64,000 nucleotides of DNA from Dalbergia cochinchinensis (taxonomy: Eukaryota > Streptophyta > Magnoliopsida > Fabales > Fabaceae): positions 22,713,501-22,777,500 of the forward strand of contig CM062371.1 of assembly GCA_031216125.1 (NCBI GenBank), given 5' to 3'. Shown one piece after another: positions 1-11,832 of the stretch. Under the pieces are notes generated by a model that was given only the letters and a program-made list of their open reading frames with translations, had not been told where the DNA came from and searched no databases. The translations under genes and the position numbers were made by a program. Numbering within the stretch: the first letter of the stretch is position 1; the number at the start of each line of letters is the position of its first letter.

Positions 1-740
1 GCTACCTGGAAACGGAAAGGATGCTCACCTTTAGGACTATGCACACTAGCACAATGGAAGAGGATTGAAGCATGATAAGAATGGAGACAATAGAGATTTT
101 TAACAAATGCATCCTAGAAGAGAGAATTCCATTCAAAGCACGCAACCCTTCTATCTAGCCTCTTATGCAAAAGCCGATTTCCCCTAACTCTTCTACACCA
201 AGTATAATGAGTCCCACAGCCCCAAGATCCATCAAGTGACAGCCATTAAGCACATTAGCAAAAATAGCCATCCTATGGGAATAGAGATCACCCCCTTTAA
301 CCTCAGAGGAGTCCACTACCTCATTAAAATCACCCAAAGCTACCCAAGGAAGCTGGTAAGAGCTACGAGTTTAGTGTAAATAATTCCACAAAATGTCCAT
401 AGTGGAGGGTACAAGACTAGCATAAATACCACTGCACAGCCAAGTATTACCCCCAGAAACCACTTCCAAATTAATTGCTTGAGGACATTTAGAGACACAT
501 CTAAACTTCAAGCAATGATCGGCTGGCAACATCCAAATTCCTCCCAAATGACCCAAGGCCTCTACAACCTCGATTGCTATATACCCCATACGCTGCCAGA
601 AAGTCTTAACTCTATCAAAGAGAACATGAGTTTAAAAATAATAACAATAGAAGGTTGAAACTTACGAATAAGCTCCTTGATATAACCATGAGCTAACTTG
701 TTGAAAGCTCCTCTCACATTCTAAGCTAAAATATTTAAAC
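1..740 (-). mobile_element. LINE (L1-type) endonuclease remnant, runs off left edge
   Basis: Minus-strand translation in several frames gives the start of an L1-type apurinic endonuclease domain. An NVRGA stretch lies near 700-735, the segment around 371-589 is compatible with the domain's middle, and GDFNEVVDSSEVKGG near 270-337 matches the conserved GDFNEV block of plant LINEs. The reading frame is broken between these blocks and there are in-frame stops, so this is a dead copy. The endonuclease would nick target DNA for target-primed reverse transcription. Reverse transcriptase would lie beyond the left edge of the window. No poly(A) tail or target duplication is visible because the 3' end is outside. 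Confidence 0.75.
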
Positions 741-870
741 ATGAGCACACCATAAAAAAAATCACGCTTGGAATGACTAACCTCCTTAAACACTTTACAT
801 GGCTGCGTTAGTTCCCTCCAAATTGTTGTTGGTCAACTCTTTGTTGATTGGAATGTATTAAGTGACATAG

Positions 871-2211
871 GGCCTGTACGATAAGTATTTTTAAAAATAG
901 TTTTGAACTTTTAAAACTTAAAAAATAAAAAACATGTTTGGAAAGATTTTTTTCAACAATGATTTTGAAAATTTGAAAACTAATTCTGAGTTTTAAAAGT
1001 AGAAAATGGAAAACAAGTTTAAGGTATTTTTTGTTTTGTAGTTTTAGAAAACAAGTGAATGTGCAATGGCAATTTTGTAACACACTCTTCGAATCTCACG
1101 GTTTGTTAAAACAAGTGAAATCCTTTTTTACCTCTTATTCACTTTGTGCACAAAGTGACAAACTGAGCATGAACATCATTGGGAGCTCTAAGAGGGCGAC
1201 CGGCTGCTCTTGACAAGGTGGATGATGTGGTGCCAGGGGAGGATGCGACTGCAATGTAGAGTGGTGGGGGCACAATGATGACGGATGATGGAGGAAAAGT
1301 GTAGTGATGGTTCGTGGTTCTGCGTACGTGAAAGTAAATCACGATTCCGCGATAGTGGCGGCTCGAGGACCAAAAGACAGCGGTGATGGTGGTGATCAAA
1401 TAGCAGTGCTAAGGGATTCTGGTAGTGGTGACGATGGTGGTTGTGGAGGCTGACGAGGAGCAACACCTCTTTCTATTCTCTGTTTTTTTTCTGATCTCTT
1501 TTTTTTTTTGTTGGCAACGTTTTCTTTTTTACCTCTTTCTAGTTTGTAGTGTTAAGGTTATTTTTGTAGCTCAAAGAAGTATATAATGGAACCATACATC
1601 TGGCTTGGTTTACAATGAGGAAATTTATTCAGTGCTAGATTTGTCACTATTGGGGGTTGCTTTGTTGTAACTGAGTTTGTTATTGGTATCTTCTGGCTCT
1701 TTGTTTATCCTATACATGGTGTGGGTTTAGTTCTAACTTTGCTCATGAATATCACTTGTGACTTTGGGGCCTATATGAGATGATGCAACAATTATACACA
1801 AGCTAAAACATATGTAGAGTGACTCTTTGAATTTGTTTTGCAGAATTTCTCTTGGAAGGATTTTACATTACTATGGGATTATCAAAGCGATCATTTTTTT
1901 ATTATTATAGCTATAGTAGGTGTATTAGCTTAATAATTGGGTGTGTGATAGTTTGTTGGTTATCCTTGGTTGAGCTCGTGTTACTTTTAAAAAAATATTT
2001 GCCAAACAATTTTTTTATTTTATTGCTTTAAACATTTATTTTTAAAAACAATTAGCCAAACAGATTTTTTATTTTTTTATCATTAAAAAACTACAACATA
2101 AGTAAAATTACCAATCAATTTTTTTGTTTTCTATTTTTTAAAATTAAATTTAAACTTATTTTTTAGAACAATTTTATAAAACAAGAATACAAAAATACTT
2201 CCAAACAGGCT
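871..2211. mobile_element. Non-autonomous hAT-like TIR element (candidate)
   Basis: The two ends are imperfect inverted repeats: GCCTGTACGATAAGTATTTT at the left and, reading inward on the minus strand, GCCTGTTTGGAAGTATTTTT at the right. Both arms are A/T-rich and continue to resemble each other inward for over 100 bases. No transposase ORF is present. The interior (about 1180-1470) is G-rich and unlike the arms. A GCCTGTTTGG-type end is common in plant hAT-like elements; the superfamily is inferred. I could not find a convincing 8-bp target duplication. Confidence 0.5.
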
Positions 2212-3593
2212 TGTAATTATTGGACTTAGTTCTGATGCATTTTCGATTTAAAATTTTTTTACATAGTTATGCAATTATATAATATGATATCAGTAATTAT
2301 AATGATCTCTCATTTCACTATTTAAAAAATTATTAAAATTAAAAAATTAATTGAATAATAATATAAAGTTACACATATAATACATCAAAATTAAACCCAT
2401 AATTATTTCATTGTGTGGATATTTTAATGATGGAATGGAGAAATGTTTCATTCTATTACTTGGATATGTTAATGGATCATAATAGTTATAATTGTAAGCT
2501 TTGTATTGCTAAAATACCCTTAGTAGAATATTAGTAATAGGTAGCTAGAAGGATAAACGTGTAACTTTAGTTTTTCTTCCATCACATTTTCCCATTTTAG
2601 GGGAAGAAAAATAGAAAAAGGGTCATAACATTAGGTGGAATAGAGTTCATTTAGCCTATTTCCACTTCATTCAACTTTATCAAATTCAAACAATGGAGTT
2701 GGTTAAAATTCCACTCCTTTCCATCATACTCTGCAATACTCCACCAATACAAACATATCCTTATACTATGTTTCGCAAAGGAAAGAAATAGAAAGGAAAG
2801 AAATAGAATGGAAAGAAATTGAGTGAAATTTTATTTTACACGAGTGTGTTTGGATGAAAGGAAAGAAAGTGGAAAGAGAATTAACTTCTTTTTTTGTTTG
2901 TGTAGAAAAAGGGAAAGGAAAGAAAAAGATAATGATGTCAAATGACAATTTTGCTCTTATATTATTTTAAGATTTTATTTTTGAACCAATATATGGAGTC
3001 ATGTCTTATGTGTAAATTCAATAGCTTGAAAATTATAGTCATTAGAGATTAATTATAAAATTAGAAATTATAATGCTAAATATTAATTGGTAAATAAAAT
3101 ATTAGTAAAACTCAATCACCTTATGTTTCATGCTATCCAGCAACAAAATCCAGATCACCTAACCTTGAAAAATCAAAATTAAACTTATTGTTATTAGAAA
3201 TACAACTACATGGCTATTGGATAAAAACTAATTCTCATTTTATTGCTAACCCATGCTAAGCCCAAAAATAAATGACAAAAAATAAAATAGGGGAACAAGA
3301 AATGAAATAGAAAAAGGAAATGACATAAAAATAAAATCCTCAAGTTAGTATCAAATTAGGTAACAAATAGAGTAAAATTTTGGAGAGTGAAAGGAAATGG
3401 AGCAGTGCTTCCCAGAAAAAGAGTGTGGCACAACTAGGTCAGTCTGTGGAGGTTGCGCATAGCTATGCCGACAATAGATCGACAACATGTAAGGGACAGG
3501 GTGGCGACTAGCGATCCACACAGTTAGGCGGTAGTGCGACACAAAGCTTTTGCATCAAACGTCACAAAGTATGATTCTCTCAGTTTGCGACAA
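2212..3593. other. AT-rich intergenic stretch with purine-rich tract
   Basis: No gene is visible. About 2766-2940 is a plus-strand purine-rich tract made of repeated GGAAAGAAAT-like words; the short minus-strand ORF across it is low-complexity and not credible. A weakly related pyrimidine-rich tract lies in opposite sense at about 6590-6710, so the two could be arms of one old inverted-repeat element interrupted by the copia fragment. That is only a guess. Confidence 0.4.
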
Positions 3594-3768
3594 ATGTGGG
3601 CACAGATAATGGCAGTGGTTTCGACTACGGGTGCAGGGCATGATGGTGATGGCATAAGGGGCAATGGTTATTAACTTATTGCACTCAAGGGCATTATTGC
3701 AATAAGAACGTGGTGTACAGTTTTCCATCACTTTTCCACCCGATTGTGAGAGGAAAGAATAAGGTGTC
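3594..3768 (+). repeat. Left copy of ~170-bp direct repeat flanking copia fragment
   Basis: This segment matches 6389-6560 in the same orientation. Shared words include GGGCATGATGGTGATG, GGCAATGGTTATTAACTTAT and TTTTCCACCC. The copies differ by scattered substitutions and small indels, and similarity stops abruptly on both sides. The pair brackets the copia fragment and its leader. Confidence 0.75.
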
Positions 3769-3775
3769 ATATTAT

Positions 3776-4488
3776 TCTATTAATATTATAATTATTGTTC
3801 ATTTATTTCAAAAATCAAATATATTAATTAAGTGAAGTTATACGTATGGTTGTTTACATTTCCTTCTTTTTGATTATTTACGATATATATATTGACATTT
3901 GCAACATGATATTTTGCTTTCAAAGATAGTTGTGGTCAAAGTAGCAGTTTGAAAAATCTTGAAAGATAAGGTGGTGTCAAGCTAGTTTACATGTTGGTTT
4001 GGGAAATATGGTTGTGAATGGTTTTGATCATATACGCAATATCTGCCATACTCTGTACTCAATTTTGTTTCTAAACATTGTGTACCGGTCACTTTAAGTA
4101 AGATTGTGATTCCTAAAATGAAGGGATAAGGAATTTTTCTTCCAAGGTTGAAGGGAGCATTTCAGCGAAGTGGTATTTTTTAAAAGGCCTCTCATGGAGT
4201 ACTTTTATATACAATTGAAAATTTGAAAAAATAAAAACATTAAGTGCTCACAATTCATCTCTTCAACTTCTCCTCTCATTTATTTTATTAAAATTGCTTT
4301 AGAATCTGGACTAAACTGAGAGACAAACCTTGCTAGTTCAATATACTAGAATAGCCTACTATATCCTGGAGGAATTCTGACTACACTAGAATATTTCTTG
4401 AGCCCAGTGCATTTGCACGCCTTAGGCTTTATTGCTTTGTTTCTTTTCTTATTTGTGGAGGTACAATTCAATAACAATCTCAAGGATT
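3776..4488 (+). other. Leader region upstream of copia gag remnant
   Basis: No ORF of note. The segment lies directly between the left direct repeat and the gag start of the copia remnant and may hold its degraded 5' LTR and untranslated leader. I could not identify a second LTR copy, a primer-binding site or TG...CA ends that would prove it. Confidence 0.3.
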
Positions 4489-6376
4489 ATGGCTAATACC
4501 AATTCCAACAATGCTGCCAATGGAGACAATAGTGGCATTCTAATCAATGACTCCTAAACCACGCCTATGAACAATACTACTCTTGTTGTTGTTCCAAATG
4601 TCATCTACACCAAACCTCTACCAGATGTGTCCAAGATTAAGGTGTTTGATAGAAATGGTAGCAGCTATTGTTGTTAGCAAGAAATTATCTATTCCATCCT
4701 CGATATGCACGAGGTGGTTGAGGCTCTCACCACTGCTTGTCCAACATTAGAGTCCCCTAAAGCTTTAGAAGATATGATATTTGCCAACAAGGTTTGCCGT
4801 CACACACTTATCTCAACTACATCAAATGAGTTGTTCGATGTCTATTGTATTTACAAAAAAGCCCACAAGATATGGGAGTCAATGTTGCTAAAACATACTA
4901 CTGAAGATTGTTCTCGTCAGAAGCTTATCATTGGACATTATTACTGATGGGAGATGACTGATGATAAGGACATCTGTACTCAAATCAATGAGTACCACAA
5001 GCTGCTGAAGAATCTGAAAATAGAAAACATCTCACTGCCAGACGAGTTTGTGGCTGGAATATTGATAGAGAAGCTACCTGAATCATAGAAGGACCACCGA
5101 AACTAACTAAAGAATAAGAACAAGTAATTTTCATTGGCCAAACTAATCAAATATATCATCATTGAAGACACTAATTGTAAGGAGATTGCAGAAGCAAGGG
5201 CTAAAGCATTGGCATCCAAGGCTCATTTGCTGCAACGTTGTAAAAAGAGATGTTACAATAACAAAATGTCTAAATTTATTTCTGGTTACAATTCCTTTAC
5301 TAGCTATCAAAGAGAAAATAATCCCATATTCAATAGAAGAAAAGGGTGTTACGTATGTGGTAAACCAGGTCACAGAGCATCATAATATCGAAAGAGAGTG
5401 ACCATGACTGGAAATCCTCGTAAGCCAAAGCCAAAACCAAACTTAGTTAAGGGACATGAAATAGTTGTCGTGGTCATCTTTCAAGCAATGCTTGTCGCCA
5501 ATGTCAATGACTTGGTGGTTGATTCTAGAGCTACTAGGCACATTTGTGCTAATAGGAATGCATTTGCCTCCTATACTACTATAGGGGATGAAGAAGAAGG
5601 GTAAGTTTATCTTGGTGACTCCAGAATTGCACCAGTGCAAGGAAAAGGAAAAATTATGTTAAAGCTGATATTTGGGAAGACTTTGGCACTCAAGGATGTT
5701 TTACATGTGTCTAGTATTAGGGCAAATTTGATTACTGTAGCATTACTAGGGAAAGCTAGGTAAAGGTTTCCTTCGAGTCTGAGAAGATTGTCGTGATGAA
5801 AAATGATGTTTTAGTTGGAAAAGGTTATTGTAATCATGGACTTTTTGTTTTCAATGTTTCTGAAATAATGAATATTTCTACCTTTGCTTATATGATTGGC
5901 TCTATGGATATTTGGCACGCTAGATTAGGACAAGTTAGTAGACCACATATTAAGAAAATGCAATATTTGGGTATGATTTCTAGCATACCTAGTTCAAATT
6001 TAGATAAATATGACATATGTGTAGAATCAAAATTAACTGAAAAATCATGTCCTTCTGTATATAAAGAAACTAAATTTTTAGAATTAATTCATTCTGATCT
6101 TGGTGATTTAAAACAAACTATGATTAGAGGTGGTAAAAAATACTATGCGACATTTATTGATAATTTTTCTAGATATACTAAAGTTTGTTTAATAAGAAAT
6201 AAAGATGAAGCATTTGATATGTTTTTGTCTTATAAAGCTGAAGTTGAAAATCAATTAAATAGAAAAATAAAAAGAGTTAGATATGATAGAGAATGAGAGT
6301 ATATTTTATTTATTGAGTTTTGTGAAAAAGAATGAATAATACATGAAGTAACTTTACCTAATTCACTCGAATCTAA
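4489..6376 (+). pseudogene. Ty1/copia gag-protease-integrase remnant
   Basis: Translation starts at an ATG at 4489 and runs, with several stops and frame changes, through recognisable copia blocks in the right order. They are a gag segment (about 4600-5100), a zinc knuckle CYVCGKPGH near 5350 whose last cysteine position is lost at a stop, and a protease region near 5510-5560. In the protease the usual DSGA signature reads DSRA, so the glycine next to the catalytic Asp is replaced. A GAG-pre-integrase motif LWHARLGQ analogue (IWHARLGQ) lies near 5910. The start of the integrase core, with HSDLGD and FIDNFSRY near 6090-6170, follows. Sequence similarity ends about 6376, before reverse transcriptase. 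It is a truncated, inactive copy in plus orientation. Confidence 0.85.
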
Positions 6377-6388
6377 TGGTTGTGATGA

Positions 6389-6560
6389 TTGTGGGCATAG
6401 ATAGTGCCCGTGGTTTTAGCTATGGGTAGAGGGCATGATGGTGATGACATAAAGGGCAATGGTTATTAACTTATTGTACTCAAGAGCATTATTAGAATGG
6501 GAAAGTAGTGTATAGTTTTCCATTACTTTTCCACCCAATTATGGGAGGAAAGGATAAGGG
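6389..6560 (+). repeat. Right copy of ~170-bp direct repeat
   Basis: Partner of 3594-3768 in the same orientation. It begins immediately after the copia similarity ends and is followed by a pyrimidine-rich tract (about 6570-6720). Confidence 0.75.
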
Positions 6561-7599
6561 TGGGTCCCACATGGTTATTTCCATTGTTCTATTTTTCCCT
6601 TCTTGTTTTCCTTTCAACCAAACAAAGGAAAATTGTATCTTTCCTTCTATTTTCCTTTCTCTCCCTCTCTTTCTTTTCAAATTCCTCCCAACTAAACAAA
6701 AATTTAGTGTTTTTTTTTCTTGATCCAAAAATTGCTAAAATACCTCTTTGTCTATATATATCTATATCTATTTATACATTTAATAAAATTTATATATTTA
6801 ATTGGAAAGTTTTAACATGTGGCTTCATGTGAGCAATTATTCCATCCACCAAATTTGAAAACTTGCTATTTTAAGTAAGATTGCTCTTTGAAAATTTTAA
6901 AATGTACTTCAAATTCATTTTATTGTACTTGAATTTGCTACAATTATCATCAAACAATTATTAATCCACAAACCCTTCATTACACTTTTTTTATATGTCT
7001 TCTATTTTTTCTTTCCTTTTTTTTATTTTGATTCACAAATTTTTTTTCTTTCTTTATCATTTGTTATGGAGAACTAGCATTTTAGACACTAAAAGATTAT
7101 GTTTCTAGCAAAATATATAGTTATTGAAAGAAACTATATTTTCACATGACCCTCCAAAAATCCATCTTGTATGACAAATTCATCCAAACATCAACTGACT
7201 TTCATTTTCATTAATAGAAGTGATTACATATCATGTTTTATGTCAAGTTAGCACATTAGAACCATCATTTTAATCTCAAAAGGTTATATCTTTAACAAAA
7301 CAACTCCTTTAATGTCAAGTTGCCAAACTCGCCAACATCTCCTTTCATGAGCATCTTTTTCTTTTTCTTCTTTGATTGAATACATCGAGGGCATCTCATA
7401 CCTTTTTTTCTCAAATATGAGTATTTCTTAGACGTGAGCACCTTTGGTTTTGGTTGATGGATCTTTAATATTCTACACTGTGAAATTAGAAGTCATTCCA
7501 TTAGTATTGATGTCAAAAGATTTTGAAATCGATTGAAATATGACTTCAGCCAAATGTTAAAAGAAGAAATAGTGAAAGTACAGGTCCTGATAGCTGATG
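6561..7599. other. AT-rich stretch without a gene
   Basis: About 6570-6720 is rich in CTTTCC words. The rest is AT-rich with short T-runs and a TATATA/TCTATA run near 6760. The ORFs here overlap low-complexity sequence and carry no recognisable domain. The part from about 7300 may be the decayed 3' end of the PMD-like remnant that continues from 8307, but stops are too frequent to say. Confidence 0.4.
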
Positions 7600-8307
7600 T
7601 TTAGTAGAGTTTATAATGATCCACATTTTCTTTCTGAAGTTGATAAAATCCTCTTCTAAATGCACTTCAACATTTTCAATTTCTATGTCCTCAAAAAAGT
7701 AGATGGGGGTTGGGATCTCTTAAGTAAAGCAAAATTTTTCGATAGACTACATTAGGGGTGTGGAAGAAAACTCTAGAGAAATCTTTGTCTGGGATGTTAG
7801 AGAACAAAACTTTAGTTGACAAAAAGTGGGACCAAATAGATCATTTTGCCTTTGGGCCTTAGTACTAGAATAGACTATCGATTAGGTAAACCATGAGGGA
7901 CCAATTTGTTGGTCTATAAGTGGTGTCAATTCAATGCCAATTTCTTTTCACAGATTTTGAAAAAGTTCAAAATAGTACTTCATTTTATCAAGTTTAGGAT
8001 CAATTCTTCGAGGATGAACAAAGTGGCAAAGGGATGGTTCTTCAATGCCTTGGTAATAATGGTCTTTCGATGGTTTAAATTTCAACTTAGGCACAAACAC
8101 AACATAGAGCCACAAAAGATCTCCTAAATTGGTCAAACACCTTTCTTCTCTCATTTCATCAATAATTAAGTCCAAAACATCAAATAGTTAATACAACAAT
8201 AGTTTGGACAAACAAAGTGGTCTACTTTCAACAAATAAACTGGCATGAGGAAGTAAAATAGAGGGTTTCATTTGAATTGATTGAGAATAGAAAATCATAT
8301 CATTAAG
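7600..8307 (-). pseudogene. PMD-like gene remnant 1, 3' part
   Basis: This is the minus-strand continuation of the coding remnant at 23,836-24,560, cut off from it by the Athila-like insertion. The flanking TTAAG at 8303-8307 and at 23,836-23,840 is the 5-bp target duplication. Reading across it once keeps a continuous frame: a stretch like DDEHVAFLCYW on the far side is followed here by an open segment that includes DLIIDEMREERCLTNLGDLL (about 8090-8175). The plant mobile domain (PMD, found in MAIN-like proteins and in some transposases) has this HxAFLxYWL-type layout. That assignment is by recollection of the family pattern, not a search. Several stops show it is non-functional. Confidence 0.5.
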
Positions 8308-9839
8308 TGGTGCGAGCATCGCAACTAACAACAAATTAGAATTTATAAAGTGCTAAGTTGCATCAAAAATATAGTAAAGGGCATAACCTAAGTCGTCTCT
8401 CAAAGAAGCCTTATCACTTAGTTGAGAATTGAGGATTTTGAAGAAAGAGAATTATAGAAATGGAATTTAAAAGATAATAGCAGTAGTAGAGAAAGGCACT
8501 AGTGCAAGGTATTCCTAGGATTAGAAATCAATTATCATTGACCAAATATTAAACTCATTGATGGCTATTAGTAATAAATTACTGACAATTCTACTAGTGA
8601 TCAATTGACCTCTAGAATTGATCAATGAAATCACCAAATAAATGAAATCTCAATTTAATTGGTAATTACAATGATCCAAGGTCTAAATTGCTATAGCCTA
8701 ACCATCAATCGAAAGTTAATTCTAATGTTCTCCTTCAAACATAAACTAATAGATATATCAATTTATGCCCAAAGGGTTTTCCTAAATGACAATCACCAAT
8801 TTAGTTATTCCAATAAAGATTATAGCAATTACCATAATAATTAAAGGAATAGAAACTACAGAATATTAAGAAAACCAATGCATTCAATATAAACAAAGGG
8901 TCTCAAATTTCATCCTAATCCATCTGAAAATCCTTACACTAGTAAAGAAATTTATTCCTCTATCTTTGGAAGATTATAACAATGAAGATAGAAGAACCTG
9001 AGAATAATAGTAATAATCCTTGCCATAATCTCCAAGACAAAGCACCTTTACCAATGGAACCCTTAGAGAAAGAAGAAAATAGAAGAGGAATAGAGAGATG
9101 TAGAGAGAATAATAATAACTAAAGTGGCAGTCTAAAACTGAGTAAAAAGCTAGAATAAAAGTTTATAACAATTCTTTAAATACTACTCTCTAAAATAGCC
9201 TAAAATGGGGCCCAAAAATAGGTTAAATGAGTTGTTTAGTGTCATTGCACCACTTCATTTTGCAGGTGTTGTTGAGCATGGCAGTGCTCAAAGAGTGCTA
9301 CAACAGTGAACGTAATTGATTCTAGCCTCAATACTAGAAATAGCAATTGTATCCCTCTGAACAAGCTTTCCAACGCCACCAAAATCACCTTAATTGGACA
9401 TTTGTAGCTCCAAATATTGCAAAAATACTAACTGGAGATCAAGTTGAATAGCATTAGAACATCAGCAACCTTTAATTTTGCAACCCAATTTTCACCAAGA
9501 TACTCTTCGAATTGGCTTTTGGGCTGAACATGAAAGTTGTACAGGACTTCTTGAGCTTTTCAAAATATCTTTATTTGTCTTAATCTGATCCCTTTTTCTT
9601 GACAATTGCACTTGATCCAAAGCTCATGTTTTCAAGAGTATACTCAAAGAGACAAGTTAAATGCAATATGATGTAATTACAAATTATCCCATGATTAATG
9701 CAAAAGCCATCAATTCTATCAAAATCACACAATGAGGAAGAAATGAAAATCCTTATTAATTATGTCAACAAAATAGTAAAACTCATGTAAAAAGCTAAGG
9801 TTTGGTAGCAAGATAAGTGGCATAAATGCTCCCTTGTCA
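8308..9839 (-). repeat. 3' LTR of the Athila-like element
   Basis: 1,532 bp, paired base by base with 22,286-23,835: the same order of words such as AAATTAGAATTTATAAAGTG, GGCACTAGTGCAAGGTATTC and GTGGCATAAATGC, with frequent substitutions. Relative to its partner it lacks about 60 bp found near 23,185-23,245. On the minus strand it is the downstream (3') LTR. No additional gene lies in it. Confidence 0.85.
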
Positions 9840-10396
9840 AACTCCTCATATTTAAGCTTTCACATATCCTCATATGAAACTAAGATCAACCCAAGACATG
9901 GATGAGAAGTAGTAAACAAGAGTTATACTAGACTCCTAACCTAAAATGTTTGATGTGTAACATCCTAATTTTTAACCCAATACTTTAGAACATACTTAGG
10001 TTAATCATTAGTCTGTTACTTCATAGTTCTCATTTTTACTTTGAAATACTTAGCAGAAAATACGGGTAAAATTTTTTTTTGAAATACAAAGTGAGAGCCG
10101 CGTGATGCGATATATCATGTAACGGACAAAACATATATCTCATAACGTCATAGCATAAGGCACACCATGAATAACACTGAATATCATCTCATATATATAT
10201 AACTTGCCCACTTATAAGTGTGGGACTTAATTTAGTACAAGGGAAATACATGAAAGGAAATACAACACAAACATAAACATGATCTACTCCCCTACCCGAG
10301 TGCATCTAATGGGTTAACCTCAAATCAAAAAAAGGTTTATCCCCATCTAAGTGGTGTGTGCTCTAACCCGGGCCATCCACAGCCTCCTACTGTCGA

Positions 10397-10918
10397 CTAT
10401 CCCTCGAGCGTGGTACGTAACCAGAAGCGAGCAAGCTCCTCCGGCGTGAATAGGCGGGACGGGGCTCGGAAGTGACCTCCACGGTGTGGCCTCATCTTCG
10501 GTCGTCGTGCAAGCCTCAGCTGAGTCACGGAAGGCTCGCTACCCTCCCCAAGGTCCATGGGTATGGTGGGGGAAGATCCCTCGGATGGTACCTGGGTTGC
10601 CGAATCCTCGGAAGGATCCATCTCCGAAAAAGACGACGAACAGCAGGGGCACATCTCGGGGTAGTCTCGGCGGCGGGCGTGGGCGGTGGGAGTGCGGTGA
10701 AGCCTCTCCTCTAGGGGACGTGCGCGCTCGAACACCAGGTCATCGCCAAAAGGTGAGACGGGGGAGAAACGATGGGAATGTACAGGGGGAGTGAAGGGTC
10801 GACCTATGAACATGAATACTCTAACCGTGCATCGACCCACAAAATGGAATGACCTGTGGTTCAGGTCATGGTGCACCTCCCATGTCGGTGTGTCCACGAA
10901 CACTACAAACGTCGCCAT
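10397..10918 (-). CDS. Conserved ORF of unit A, 173 codons, unknown function
   Basis: This GC-rich ORF lies in an otherwise AT-rich element. Its N-terminal 48 residues are nearly identical in character to the ORF of unit B: both begin MATFVVFVDTPTWEVH and share CTVRVFMF-GRPF and VH-HRFS. The middle (about residues 53-83) differs because one copy has compensating frame shifts, after which RDYP restores the match. Both copies then share a Ser/Pro-rich segment, a basic block RLARRP-MRP-RGGH and an RLFT-EELA- end. No signal peptide, membrane segment or catalytic motif is evident. I do not recognise the family. The TTCAG just before the ATG resembles a 3' splice site. Confidence 0.55.
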   Translation of the reverse strand: MATFVVFVDTPTWEVHHDLNHRSFHFVGRCTVRVFMFIGRPFTPPVHSHRFSPVSPFGDDLVFERARPLEERLHRTPTAHARRRDYPEMCPCCSSSFSEMDPSEDSATQVPSEGSSPTIPMDLGEGSEPSVTQLRLARRPKMRPHRGGHFRAPSRLFTPEELARFWLRTTLEG

Positions 10919-11832
10919 CTGAAGACGTGACGGAAAGAAAGAGATAGAGGGAGTGAGAATCTTGCTAAAGAATCTCAGTAGGGCCTCCTACTACCTAGGT
11001 GTCATCATCTACATCCTCAGGAACCTTGGGTTTAATTATACAAAATGACTGAACATGCATTAAGTTCATTTTAAACTTTAAAATATACTTTAGCCAAGGT
11101 CCATTCATTTTAGGATGATCTTAATGTCATGAATGCAACATAATAGAAGATGTATGCATGGCACTACCTAATGTACATACATAAAACATAACATCAAGCA
11201 TCATCATACTTGGTGGCATAAAGTGGCAATAGAAACATTCATATGGGACAAACTTAGTGACATAATCATAATCATGAAACTTCTCTTCCTCATGGGCCAC
11301 CCTAAAAGACAATCGAACTGGGGGTGCTCGGCCGAACCGATGTCACCCAGAACGTGTCTTACATCTAGGTTATGAGCTCATACATTAACTAGTCATCACT
11401 AGTTCTTACTTACCACTTAACGATAAGCGTATCATAAATCATAAATCCCGACTATCTGAGTACGGGTTGGAGGGCAATCCTCTTAGGGGTGCTCGGCCAA
11501 ACTGGTGTCACCTAAGAGTATAAATTGGTACCGATGTCACATGAGTTCTATGGAGGTGCTCGGCCGAACCGGTGTCATCCTAGAACCCATCTTAGTACCT
11601 TAATTTTCAAAATCTCTTTAAGTCCCGAAATTCGTCGGGAATTCGGCGGCACGATGGCATTACGCCGAATTCCTTCCAAATTTGCTTTATGCCACATAAA
11701 CATATATCCTCATGAATTCCTCATATGAATAACATCATCATCATTTACATACCACATGCATCATCATGGAACATTCAACCGTTTATCCTTACGGTAGCTT
11801 ATGCTTTGACCCTTACGGGTCTTAATCATGAG

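Noticed and set aside
10472..10794. Plus-strand ORFs opposite the unit A ORF
   Set aside because: They are complements of the conserved minus-strand ORF and are not conserved in unit B.
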